From assembly GCA_934047225.1 (NCBI GenBank), contig OW203991.1:7626001-7690000 (forward strand): a stretch of 64,000 nt of DNA. The letters are read 5' to 3'. Both the position numbers and the translations under genes were made by a program. Positions 12,101 through 18,089 of the stretch are shown here, one piece after another. Every line of letters starts with the position of its first letter. Positions within the stretch are counted from its first letter, which is position 1. Under the pieces are notes generated by a model. That model worked only from the letters and a program-made list of their open reading frames with translations. It had not been told where the DNA came from and searched no databases. The DNA comes from Ypsolopha sequella (lineage: Eukaryota > Arthropoda > Insecta > Lepidoptera > Ypsolophidae).

Positions 12101-13915
12101 ACTACCAAGACCGCCGTAACCTCCAAGTCCTCCAAGGCCTGATCCAGTTGCTGAAGAGCTGGCTGCAGATGCTCCAGACCCTGCACCACCAAGAACGCCG
12201 TAACCTCCAATTCCTCCAAGGCCTGATCCAGTTGCTGAAGAGCTAGCTGCAGATGCTGCAGATCCAGCACCACCACCGTAACCTCCAAGTCCTCCGATAA
12301 CACCGATGCCTGATCCATAACCACCAATTCCACCAATTCCTCCAAGTCCTGAAGAGGATGATGATGATGAGCTTGAAGCGGAAGATGATGATCCGTCACC
12401 GTATGGTCCGTATTCGTTGATTATGAGGACATCCTGTCCTGATGATCCAGACGATGATGAACTAGATGCAGCAGATGATGATCCGGCAGAACTTCCTGGC
12501 CCCCATTGGTTACCAATGTTAAGTCCACCAACTCCAGATGCTGAGGAGCTAGATGCAGATGCCCCAGATCCAGCGCCACCGAGTCCACCTAGACCATTGT
12601 AACCTCCATAACCTCCAAGGCCTGATCCAGATCCTGAAGAACTGGCTGCGGATGCTCCAGACCCTGCACCACCAAGACCGCCGTAACCTCCAAGTCCTCC
12701 AAGGCCTGATCCAGTTGCTGAAGAGCTGGCTGCAGATGCTCCAGATCCAGCACCACCACCGTAACCTCCAAGTCCTCCGATAACACCGATGCCTGATCCA
12801 TAACCACCAATTCCACCAATTCCTCCAAGTCCTGAAGAGGATGATGATGATGAGCTTGAAGCGGAAGATGATGATCCTTCGCCGTAAGTTCCGTATTCAT
12901 TGACAATGGTGACACCTTGTCCTGATGATCCAGACGATGATGAACTAGATGCAGCAGATGATGAACCGGCAGAACCTCCCTGTCCCCATTGGTTCAGGAT
13001 GGTAACTGGACCATTAGCTCCTGATGATGATGAGCTTGCAGCAGAAGATGCTGAGCTGCCAGTGCCTCCTTGTCCCCACTGGTTGTTAATGTTAAGTCCA
13101 CCAACTCCAGATGCTGCAGAACTTGCTGCAGATGCCCCGGATCCAGCACTACCGAGTCCACCGAGACTACCAATTCCTCCATAACCTCCAAGGCCTGATC
13201 CAGATGCTGAAGAGCTGACAGCAGATGCTCCTGATCCTGCTCCACCGATTCCACCATAACCACCAAGACCTGACCCATATCCACCAACACCATACCCGGC
13301 ACCACCAAGAGCAGACCCTGAGGAGCCGGCTGATGATGAAGCGGAAGCTGCTGATCCAGCTCCATACTGTCCATATTCATTCACAATAGTAATTGGTCCA
13401 GATGATCCAGATGAGCTAGATGTTGCACTGGAACCAGAAGATGATTGTCCAGATCCAACACCTCCAAGGTTGTTGATGATGATTTGCCCTTGTCCTCCCG
13501 ATGATGAGGAGCTTGAAGCAGTTGATGATGCCCCTGATGATCCTCCTGATGGGATTTGGTTGACAATGGTAGTCGGTCCTTGGCTCGACGAGCTAGAAGA
13601 GCTTGACGAAGCCGAAGAGCTTGACGACACGCTTGGCTTGACCTTGTGAATCACAACATCTTCTTCGTAAATAGTCTCATGGCCGAATTCGTCAGTATCG
13701 ATGACAAAAGTCCTGACTACTCGATCCTCGCCAGAGCTACCTCCACCCCTGCCCGATAAGCCAGGGATGGTTCCTTCGAACTTCTTTCGTGTAGTCGTTT
13801 TTTCGATTAAAGTTCCATTTTTGTCTTTCTCCACTACATCGGTTTTCGACAAGTTGGTTTCCGTCAAACCATACGTTTCTGGAAATGGGCTCCACTGTTG
13901 TTGGGCCACTGCATA
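119..13915 (-). CDS. FibH: FibH exon 2 (N-terminal domain, repeats, C-terminus)
   Basis: The acceptor TTTCAG ends at 13916 and the exon starts with TAT GCA GTG GCC, in phase with exon 1. It encodes 4,598 residues to a TAA at 121-119. The first ~93 residues are non-repetitive and contain one NLS and one NGT glycosylation sequon. The remainder is Gly/Ser/Ala with spaced Tyr, Trp, Asn and Ile/Val. The last 22 residues carry three Cys in a basic context. The many other open frames over this interval, on both strands, are by-products of the codon-periodic repeat. Confidence 0.96.
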   Translation of the reverse strand, partial: YAVAQQQWSPFPETYGLTETNLSKTDVVEKDKNGTLIEKTTTRKKFEGTIPGLSGRGGGSSGEDRVVRTFVIDTDEFGHETIYEEDVVIHKVKPSVSSSSSASSSSSSSSSQGPTTIVNQIPSGGSSGASSTASSSSSSGGQGQIIINNLGGVGSGQSSSGSSATSSSSGSSGPITIVNEYGQYGAGSAASASSSAGSSGSALGGAGYGVGGYGSGLGGYGGIGGAGSGASAVSSSASGSGLGGYGGIGSLGGLGSAGSGASAASSAASGVGGLNINNQWGQGGTGSSASSAASSSSSGANGPVTILNQWGQGGSAGSSSAASSSSSSGSSGQGVTIVNEYGTYGEGSSSSASSSSSSSSSGLGGIGGIGGYGSGIGVIGGLGGYGGGAGSGASAASSSATGSGLGGLGGYGGLGGAGSGASAASSSGSGSGLGGYGGYNGLGGLGGAGSGASASSSSASGVGGLNIGNQWGPGSSAGSSSAASSSSSSGSSGQDVLIINEYGPYGDGSSSSASSSSSSSSSGLGGIGGIGGYGSGIGVIGGLGGYGGGAGSAASAASSSATGSGLGGIGGYGVLGGAGSGASAASSSATGSGLGGLGGYGGLGSAGSGASAASSSGSGSGLGGYGGYVGLGGLGGAGSGASSSSASGVGGLNIGNQWGPGSSAGSSSAASSSSSSGSSGQGVTIINEYGPYGDGSSSAASSSSSSSSSGLGGVGGIGGYGSGIGGLGGYGGGAGSTASAASSSATGSGLGGLGGYGVLGGAGSGASAASSSGSGSGLGGYGGYGGLGGAGSGASASSSSASGVGGLNIVNQWGPGGSAGSSSAASSSASSGSSGQGVTIINEYGPYGDGSSSAASSSSSSSSSGLGGVGGIGGYGSGIGVIGGLGGYGGGAGSAASAASSSATGSGLGGLGGYGVLGGAGSGASAASSSGSGSGLGGYGGYGGLGGAGSGASASSSSASGVGGLNIVNQWGPGGSAGSSSAASSSSSSGSSGQGVTIINEYGPYGDGSSSSASSSSSSSSSGLGGVGGIGGYGSGIGVIGGLGGYGGGAGSAASAASSSATGSGLGGLGGYGVLGGAGSGASAASSSGSGSGLGGYGGYGGLGGAGSGASASSSSASGVGGLNIVNQWGPGGSAGSSSAASSSSSSGSSGEGVTIINEYGPYGDGSSSSASSSSSSSSSGLGGVGGIGGYGSGIGVIGGLGGYGGGAGSAASAASSSATGSGLGGLGGYGVLGGAGSGASAASSSGSGSGLGGLGGYVGLGGLGGAGSGASASSSSASGVGGLNIVNQWGPGGSAGSSSAASSSSSSGSSGQGVTIINEYGPYGDGSSSAASSSSSSSSSGLGGVGGIGGYGSGIGVIGGLGGYGGGAGSAASAASSSATGSGLGGLGSYGVLGGAGSGASAASSSGSGSGLGGLGGYVGLGGLGGAGSGASASSSSSSGVGGLNIGNQWGPGGSASSSSAASSASSSGASGQGVTIINEYGPYGEGSSSSASSSSSSSSSGLGGVGIIDGYGSGIGVIGGLGGYGGGAGSAASAASSSATGSGLGGLGGYGVLGAAGSGASAASSSGSGSGLGGLGGYVGLGGLSGAGSGASASSSSASGVGGLNIVNQWGPGGSAGSSSAASSSSSSGSSGQGVTIFNEYGPYGDGSSSSASSSSSSSSSGLGGVGGIGGYGSGIGVIGGLGGYGGGAGSAASAASSSATGSGLGGLGGYGVLGGAGSGASAASSSGSGSGLGGYGGYGGLGGAGSGASASSSSASGVGGLNIVNQWGPGGSAGSSSAASSSSSSGSSGQGVTIINEYGPYGDGSSSAASSSSSSSSSGLGGVGGIGGYGSGIGVIGGLGGYGGGAGSAASAASSSATGSGLGGLGGYGVLGGAGSGASAASSSGSGSGLGGYGGYGGLGGAGSGASASSSSASGVGGLNIVNQWGPGGSAGSSSAASSSSSSGSSGQDVTIINEYGPYGDGSSSSASSSSSSSSSGLGGVGIIGGYGSGVGVIGGLGGYGGNAGSAASAASSSASGSGLGGLGGYGGLGGLGGAGSGASASSSSASGVGGLNIVNQWGPGGSAGSSSAASSSSSSGASGQGVTIINEYAPYGEGSSSSASSSSSSSSSGLGGVGIIGGYGSGIGVIGGLGGYGGGAGSAASAASSSATGSGLGGLGGYGVLGGAGSGASAASSSGSGSGLGGYGGYGGLGGLGGAGSGASASSSSASGVGGFNIVNQWGPGGSAGSSSAASSSSSSGLSGQDVTIINEYGPYGDGSSSSASSSSSSSSSGLGGVGGIGVYGSGIGVIGGLGGYGGGAGSAASAASSSATGSGLGGLGGYGVLGGAGSAASAASSSASGSGLGGLGGYGGYGGLGGAGSGASASSSSASGVGGLNIVNQWGPGGSAGSSSAASSSSSSGSSGEGVTIINEYGPYGDGSSSSASSSSSSSSSGLGGVGGIGGYGSGIGVIGGLGGYGGGAGSAASAASSSATGSGLGGLGGYGVLGGAGSGASAASSSGSGSGLGGYGGYGGLGGAGSGASASSSSASGVGGLNIVNQWGPGGSAGSSSAASSSSSSGSSGEGVTIINEYGPYGDGSSSSASSSSSSSSSGLGGVGGIGGYGSGIGVIGGLGGYGGGAGSAASAASSSATGSGLGGLGGYGVLGGAGSGASAASSSGSGSGLGGLGGYVGLGGLGGAGSGASASSSSASGVGGLNIVNQWGPGGSAGSSSAASSSSSSGSSGQGVTIINEYGPYGDGSSSAASSSSSSSSSGLGGVGGIGGYGSGIGVIGGLGGYGGGAGSAASAASSSATGSGLGGLGGYGVLGGAGSGASAASSSGSGSGLGGLGGYVGLGGLGGAGSGASASSSSSSGVGGLNIGNQWGPGGSASSSSAASSASSSGASGQGVTIINEYAPYGEGSSSSASSSSSSSSSGLGGVGIIDGYGSGIGLIGGLGGYGGGAGSAASAASSSATGSGLGGLGGYGGLGGAGSGASAASSSGSGSGLGGYGGYGGLGGLGGAGSGASASSSSASGVGGLNIVNQWGPGGSAGSSSAASSSSSSGSSGQGVTIFNEYGPYGDGSSSSTSSSSSSSSSGLGGVGGIGGYGSGIGVIGGLGGYAGGAGSAASAASSSATGSGLGGLGGYGILGGAGSGASAASSSGSGSGLGGYGGYGGLGGAGSGASASSSSASGVGGLNIVNQWGPGGSAGSSSAASSSSSSGSSGQDITYINEYGPYGDGSSSSASSSSSSSSSGLGGVGIIGGYGSGIGVIGGLGGYGGGAGSAASAASSSASGSGLGGLGGYVGLGGLGGAGSGASASSSSASGVGGLNIGNQWGPGGSAGSSSAASSSSSSGSSGQGVTIINEYGPYGDGSSSAASSSSSSSSSGLGGVGGIGGYGSGIGVIGGLGGYGGGAGSAASAASSSATGSGLGGLGGYGVLGGAGSGASAASSSGSGSGLGGYGGYGGLGGLGGAGSGASASSSSASGVSGLNIVNQWGPGGSAGSSSAASSSASSGSSGQDVLIINEYGPYGDGSSSSASSSSSSSSSGLGGIGGIGGYGSGIGVIGGLGGYGDGAGSAASAASSSATGSGLGGLGGYGVLGGTGSAASAASSSASGSGLGGLGGYVGLGGLGGAGSGASASSSSAFGVGGLNIVNQWGPGGSAGSSSAASSSSSSGSSGQGVTIINEYGPYGDGSSSAASSSSSASSSGLGGVGGIGGYGSGIGVIGGLGGYGGGAGSAASAASSSATGSGLGGLGGYGVLGGAGSGASAASSSGSGSGLGGYGGYGGLGGAGSGASASSSSASGVGGLNIVNQWGPGGSAGSSSAASSSSSSGSSGQDVTIINEYGPYGDGSSSSASSSSSSSSSGLGGVGGIGGYGSGIGVIGGLGGYGGGAGSAASAASSSATGSGLGGLGGYGVLGGAGSAASAASSSASGSGLGGLGGYVGLGGLGGAGSGASASSSSASGVGGLNIVNQWGPGGSAGSSSAASSSSSSGSSGQGVTIINEYGPYGDGSSSAASSSSSSSSSGLGGVGIIDGYGSGIGVIGGLGGYGGGAGSAASAASSSATGSGLGGLGGYGVLGGAGSAASAAGSSASGSGLGGLGGYVGLGGLGGAGSGASASSSSASGVGGLNIGNQWGPGGSAGSSSAASSSSSSGSSGQGVTIINEYGPYGDGSSSSASSSSSSSSSGLGGVGGIGGYGSGIGVIGGLGGYGGGAGSAASAASSSASESGLGGLGGYVGLGGLGGAGSGASASSSSASGVGGLNIVNQWGPGGSAGSSSAASSSSSSGSSGQGVTIINEYGPYGDGSSSAASSSSSSSSSGLGGVGGIGGYGSGIGVIGGLGGYGGGAGSAASAASSSATGSGLGGLGGYGVLGGAGSGASASSSSASGVSGLNIVNQWGPGGSAGSSSAASSSSSSGSSGQDVTIINEYGPYGDGSSSSASSSSSSSSSGLGGVGGIGGYGSGIVGIGGLGGYGGVAGSGASASSSSASGVSGLNIVNQWGPGGAGSSSSSAASSSSSGASGPVTVLNEWGLGGSAGSSSAASSSSSSGSSGPVTVYNQWGPGGVGSSSSSSSSSSSSSGSSGYNIVLPGGRQPCSLTRNQFVVKIGSRRQPCDTC

Positions 13916-16900
13916 CTGAAAGTAAAAAGTTTAATTGCTTAGTTTTTGCTGGCTCGCTACTTTTGTTTGTATGCGATAATGAAGAGAAACAAAGAAGCGG
14001 GTTGCTTCAGAGATAAAACAGTTAATGATTTAAGTCGATACTTCTTACGCCGCCTCAATCACACTGAAAATGGCCAAGAAGAATAATAACTCGTGTCATG
14101 GTGTCAAAGACGGTGTCAAGATTCGCTTGTGAGGTCAATTCAACATTTTATTATTCTGATCAAATAAGAATTAACTTATCATAAAGCAATATAACAAAAT
14201 TATGAACGATTAACACAGGTTAATCTAAAATCATAAAACAAATTACCCTTCGTTACAAAAAAAAATCTCGAAGTACGTTCTGAGCATACGAGTTGCGAAC
14301 AAAAATCCACTTCAAAGGTACGTGATAGGCTGAAAGAACTTAATATTTTGGAACTTTGCTTGGTATTGCAAACGAGAATTTTTGCATGGATCCTTTCTCG
14401 TACATCTTCTATGGATATTTAAATATTTATTTAATAGCTCAGGTAAAAAAAAAAAAACATAAAATACACACGCATGAAAACTAAAGGATGTTGAAGCCTT
14501 TAAATCTAATTTTTATGTTATTTATCGTCATAAAATGAATCCCCGATGGGGTGTCAGAGGTGATAACAATTTTTAAATGAAATGCAAGTCACACCCAGAA
14601 GTCAATGGAAAATTGAAAACCGTACGTAAAATTGTACACCCGCTTTTCACTGACAACTATCACGGCCCAAACGTGATGGTTCAGCCCTATCGCCGTAATT
14701 TGGGCACAAATGGACCAAGAGCTTGACGTAAACTTTCGAATCACGCAAGTTTAATTTAAGTAGTATAAAATCTTCAATTGTCTTGCAGCACTATACCAGA
14801 CTATAGGTATACTAAGGTAGCGCTCCCAATGTAAAGTTTAGGTACTTCGTAAAAGTGAAAGAGATAAAACTGAGACAGAATCTATTTACTAAACGTTTTG
14901 GAACGACCACTATGTAAAGGCAGTTCATTTACGTGGCAAAGGATATTTTTTTGTTTATGTATCATTACTACCGTAATTATGGCTTTACAAGTCATTCCGA
15001 AAAATTCTATAACCGAGAAAACAAAAAATGACGCGTAATATGTGACATAATAGTCAAAGAGAATTTTTTTTTACCCATGAATTTCGGAACCTAAAATTTT
15101 ACTGTCAAAAGTGAATTTCTGACAAGGTTTATGAACCGGGATAAGAATTGCTCAGAGCTGGTTGTTTTCACTCGGGTGGTTGTGGTACGGATGACAGTTA
15201 AATTTTATGTTTAACACGGTGTTTAAAAACGCAACCCAAGTGTTTAACCCGTATAATATCACAAGCTCAGACCAATCAAGTTCAAGGCGGAGCGCTGTCA
15301 ACTTTGAAGTGAGGCTGGTTTTGTACTTAAATATGTGTGGGCTTAGTAAGTGTTGCCGCGCACAAAAAGCTGAGACAGTGGTATCGATTCGGCATAACAC
15401 GTCTTAACTTACTTGACAGGACTAACCTTATTTAAAGCGTCCTGTCTTTTTCTTTCTTTATCGGAAAGACAAAGACAGAACGCTTAAATTTTGTTTAGTC
15501 CTGTCAAATAAGTTAAGATGTGCTTCACCGAATTGGTACCAGTGAGTGTCAAGACGTGTACGAACACGAAACTGTCTCACCTGTGGGGTGCTTCACCCGT
15601 TACTATATAGGAATAAGCTCCGTCCTGATTTTTTATATGGTCTGAGATCACAAGACACGACCGCTCTACGTATATATTGTTCTTCAACTGTTATCTAAAA
15701 TGGATAACTGAACGGATTAACTACCCGTTACCGGTCTACTCTCTCTCAAAAATTAAAAAAAAAAAAAATTTATTTATCGAATACAGATGAAGGGGGTATG
15801 CCGATTATGTCTCTATTCAAATTCATGTTAAACCATTAAGTTATGATAATTTAATTAATAGTAGTTTATGCTACTAGGGCGAAAAGGAATAAATTACGTA
15901 AACGTAACCGAGTACTTTATTGCTTTTACGCCCGTGTATCATACTACGTTTTTCAATGCATAGTGTGAGGAAATGAAAACAAATATAATCTTGTGAACTT
16001 TAAATTATAATTGGCTCAAAAGGACTGTATCCAGAGCCGTTAAACAGTGGAAAAAAAAGTATAACATCTATGGTCCACAGGAAAGGCTGCAGGTTAGCCA
16101 ACCATTGTAAATAAATAAAAAAAAATATAATAATAAAGCCCTAGGGCAAAATAATCGACTTTCTGTTCGGTTTTGATGCATAAAAAGTGGGCCTTTACGA
16201 GCTCTTGCATTGAAAAATAATATATAATGTCATATTTCACACTTCGATCTTACTCGTAATATTTCGGCCGTTCGACTTGAATTTTTCTGCATCCAATAGA
16301 TATATATATCATAGTTTAGAAAATATTAGATATTATAATTTTATTTTATTCGGTTTTGGATAATAAAATAAACTTCGTTAAAAATGTGACATAAAACGGC
16401 CGTCACATTAAGAACATATTTATTTATTTTCTTTTAGGAAGACTTACAGCAAAATTATTACAAAAGAAATGTTCTTATACAACTAAATGCCGATAACTCC
16501 ATAATAATCGTAATAAAAATAAACAGCTCGAAATAGCAAGATTTCTGAGCGGCCCGCTTTCACTGAGCAAGATAGACAAGTGTCAAATAAAAGCGTTGTC
16601 GCAGGACAGATTACCTTTAAGAGTTGTTTCTACGGATTTGTTACAAAATGTAAATAAATAATTATAAATACCAAAATAAAAGTTTTAGCCAAAAGCAATA
16701 TATAACAAAAGTACACTATATGCATAATAGTAGTTTATGCTACAAGGGCGCAAAGGAATAAATTACGAGGACGATTTAAAACACGAGCATAGCGAGTGTT
16801 TTAAACGTAACCGAGTAATTTATTGCTTTTACGCCCGTGTATCATACTACGTTTTTCAATGCATAGTGTGAGGAAATGAAAACAAATATAATCTTGTGAA

Positions 16901-18030
16901 ATTTAAATTATAATTGGCTCAAAAGGACTGTATCCAGAGCCGTTAAACAGTGGAAAAAAAGTATAACATCTATGGTACGCAGGAAAGTCTACAGGTTAGC
17001 CAACCATTGTAAATAAATTAAAAAAAATAATAATAATAAAGCCCTAGGGCAAAACAATCGACTTTTTGTTCGGTCTTGATGCATAAAATGTAGGCCTTTA
17101 CGAGCACATGCATTGAAAACGTATTTTTAATAATATTATGGTAGTTTCAAAATAATTGGATTTTCATACGCTTGATTATTACATACAAAAGATTATTTTA
17201 GGAATTTACGGCTGGTATCACGATTATGGAAAACCCAATTGTTTTGTAGCTTTTGTAATATAATTAAAAATATATTTATGCAAATAGCAAACTATTGTTA
17301 AAAGTTGTCTTAGCTAAAGGTTGTATTTTGGCCGTTATAATTGAATGTGTGTCCAGAATAAGAGCCTAAATGAAAAAAAAAATATTTTTTTTTTCTATGA
17401 TCATCTGATCATATTGTGATATAGACCCTTTTTCCGTTAAAAACAGCGTTTTGATTTTTTTGTATTGAATTATTCTCATTCCTTATTCCGGGCACACATT
17501 CAATTATTTCTTGATATTTTGTTACAAATCCGGAGAAACGACCCTTAAGGCGCTACGGAAATTAAATCGACATTTTAAGGACTTGCATATCTACTTCAGT
17601 AAATAATGTATTATTTTGATAAAATTGTATAATATTTTTGGACTCTTTTTCTAGGGATCTGTTAAAACAGAAACGCGATTGGAGAAATTCGGCTCGATAG
17701 AAATATTTATTGAAAATAGGGTCCTTTTCGACACCAATTATCCTGGCTTGACAATTTAGAATGACATATAAACTGCAACTTTATTTTATTAGACGGGTTT
17801 TAACGGTATCTAGGACCTGGTTAAACGAAATTTTGATAGCAACTTTTACATTTTATATTAATAAAAAACCGACTTTTTGCTACTTCTCCACGAATCCGTC
17901 CCTCTCGCACTGAGGGTTTTTTCGCATATGGAGTAACAGGGACGCTAAAACTTTAACATATCGCCTTAAATACCCTCCCCTTACTTACTTGCAAGGCACA
18001 GCACAAGATCACGAAGGCGGTTACTCTCAT
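119..18030 (-). CDS. FibH: Heavy-chain fibroin (FibH), complete two-exon gene
   Basis: Main structural silk protein, secreted into the silk-gland lumen and disulfide-linked to light-chain fibroin. The coding sequence joins exon 1 (18030-17989, 14 codons) to exon 2 (13915-119) through a phase-0 GT-AG intron, giving about 4,612 residues. Residues 1-18 form a signal peptide (MRVTAFVILCCALQ then YAVA, with cleavage likely after AVA). Residues 19 to about 109 are a charged, non-repetitive N-terminal domain containing the family motif RTFVIDTDEFGHETIYEED. A Gly/Ser/Ala repeat domain follows to near the end. The C-terminus is a short basic tail with Cys at -22, -4 and -1. Known from the family: Bombyx FibH has the same first-exon size, the same intron phase and three C-terminal Cys (-20, -4, -1). 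The reading frame is open over 13.8 kb with no break. A GTG at 13909-13907 can mimic a start, but the true start is in exon 1. The repeat chemistry differs from Bombyx, so the species is not a silkworm-type bombycoid. Confidence 0.97.
470..13380 (-). repeat. FibH internal repeat array, ~26 units of ~158-161 codons
   Basis: A block with INEYGPYGDG-type motifs recurs 28 times, near plus-strand positions 690, 1072, 1471, 1957 and so on up to 13373. Spacing of equivalent points is mostly 474 or 483 bp, sometimes 390 or 399, with one near 560. Each unit, read N to C, has a GLGGVGGIGGYGSG block, one to three GLGGYG...AASAASSS sub-blocks of about 28 residues, a NQWGPGGSAGSSS linker, and a VTIINEYGPYGD linker before a run of serines. 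The 84-bp step between size classes equals one 28-residue sub-block. The 9-bp step equals three residues. The last ~450 bp at the 5' end of the exon are more divergent. Confidence 0.93.
14525..14735. repeat. Dispersed repeat copy (intron 1)
   Basis: It shares blocks with 48,775-48,910, including TACACCCGC-TTTTCAC, AACGTGATGG and AGCCCTATCGCC-type stretches in the same order and orientation. It is probably a decayed mobile element. I cannot assign a family. Confidence 0.45.
15399..15522. mobile_element. Short foldback (palindromic) MITE
   Basis: The arms CACGTCTTAACTTACTTGAC and GTCAAATAAGTTAAGATGTG are inverted, and the pairing continues inward through GCGTCCTGTCTTTTTCTTTC and GAAAGACAAAGACAGAACGC. 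The whole element is one near-palindrome. A second partial copy lies at 23,613-23,702. Confidence 0.65.
15857..16215 (+). mobile_element. ~390-bp dispersed element, copy 1
   Basis: It begins AATAGTAGTTTATGCTAC and ends GCATTGAAAA. The internal block around GGCTCAAAAGGACTGTATCC and the CCTAGGGCAAAA block match copies at 16,725-17,119 and, inverted, 25,468-25,868. This copy lacks the ~35-bp AAACACGAGC...GCGAGTGTTT palindrome found in copy 2. No ORF is present, so the element is non-autonomous. Confidence 0.75.
16725..17119 (+). mobile_element. ~390-bp dispersed element, copy 2
   Basis: Same family as 15,857-16,215. The first ~130 bp fold on themselves: GTAGTTTATGCTACAAGGGC pairs with the complement of the GCCCGTGTATCATACTAC block, around a central AAACACGAGC/GCGAGTGTTT palindrome. 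A second inverted pair links TTTTCAATGCAT with the ATGCATTGAAAA end. Confidence 0.75.
17130..17544 (+). repeat. Dispersed repeat, interrupted copy
   Basis: It matches 57,890-58,136 over blocks such as GGAAAACCCAATT, AGCAAAC, TTGTCTTAGCTAAA and TTTTGTTACAAAT. This copy is interrupted by a small nested element at 17,343-17,501. The 57.9-kb copy gives the uninterrupted sequence. Confidence 0.65.
17343..17501. mobile_element. Nested 159-bp MITE with AATT target duplication
   Basis: The inverted ends are GAATGTGTGTCCAGAATAAG and CTTATTCCGGGCACACATTC. AATT flanks both sides (17,339-17,342 and 17,502-17,505). The related repeat near 58,085 reads straight through ATAATTATTT, which is the empty site. 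Confidence 0.75.
17545..17969 (+). mobile_element. TTAA MITE, family 1, copy 1 (in FibH intron)
   Basis: It runs from TTAAGGCGCTAC to ATATCGCCTTAA, with about 80-90% similarity by eye to 22,569-22,991 and, inverted, 46,546-46,963. No ORF is present. The TTAA at both ends is as expected for piggyBac-type integration, with GGCG-type inverted ends. The right end is 19 nt from the FibH exon 1 boundary. Confidence 0.8.
17989..18030 (-). CDS. FibH: FibH exon 1, coding part (signal peptide start)
   Basis: On the minus strand, ATG at 18030-18028 opens 14 codons reading MRVTAFVILCCALQ. This is followed directly by the splice donor GTAAGTAAGG starting at 17988. Bombyx FibH, as I recall it, begins MRVKTFVILCCALQ with the same exon end, so this is a near-identical match. 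The exon is too short for ordinary ORF scanning. Exon 2 resumes with Tyr-Ala-Val-Ala, completing the signal peptide. Confidence 0.95.
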
Positions 18031-18054
18031 TTTGAGAGCTGGAACCGAACTGAT
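18031..18054 (-). promoter_or_regulatory. FibH transcription start and 5' leader
   Basis: The minus strand from 18054 reads ATCAGTTCGGTTCCAGCTCT and then reaches the ATG at 18030. This leader is almost the same as the Bombyx FibH leader as I recall it, which supports both the start site and the orthology. The exact first base is inferred. Confidence 0.75.
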
Positions 18055-18078
18055 ACCAACCACAAACTTGAGCTCCCC

Positions 18079-18085
18079 TTTTATA
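18079..18085 (-). promoter_or_regulatory. FibH TATA box
   Basis: The minus strand reads TATAAAAGGGGAGC. It lies about 31 bp upstream of the ATCAGTTCGGTTCC sequence that, in Bombyx FibH, marks the mRNA 5' end. The inferred transcription start is near 18054, giving a 5' leader of about 24 nt, as short as in Bombyx. Confidence 0.85.
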
Positions 18086-18089
18086 CTAA

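Larger units (their letters stand above)
13916..17988 (-). other. FibH intron 1 (4,073 bp), loaded with repeats
   Basis: The donor GTAAGT is at 17988 and the acceptor CAG ends at 13916. Bombyx FibH has a single intron of just under 1 kb at the same place, so this one is about four times longer. It contains, in plus-strand order, a dispersed repeat near 14,525-14,735, a foldback at 15,399-15,522, two copies of a ~390-bp element (15,857-16,215 and 16,725-17,119), a dispersed repeat with a nested insertion (17,130-17,544) and a TTAA MITE (17,545-17,969). I see no coding exon in it. Confidence 0.9.

Noticed and set aside
478..13566. Dozens of long open frames on both strands across the fibroin repeat (for example 304 residues at 11,485-12,399)
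   Set aside because: They repeat with the fibroin units and result from codon periodicity of the Gly/Ser/Ala repeat. None has an independent start, domain or splice context.
13907..13909. GTG as the fibroin start codon
   Set aside because: It lies just inside exon 2, after a clear acceptor. The real ATG with a conserved 14-codon exon is at 18,030-18,028.
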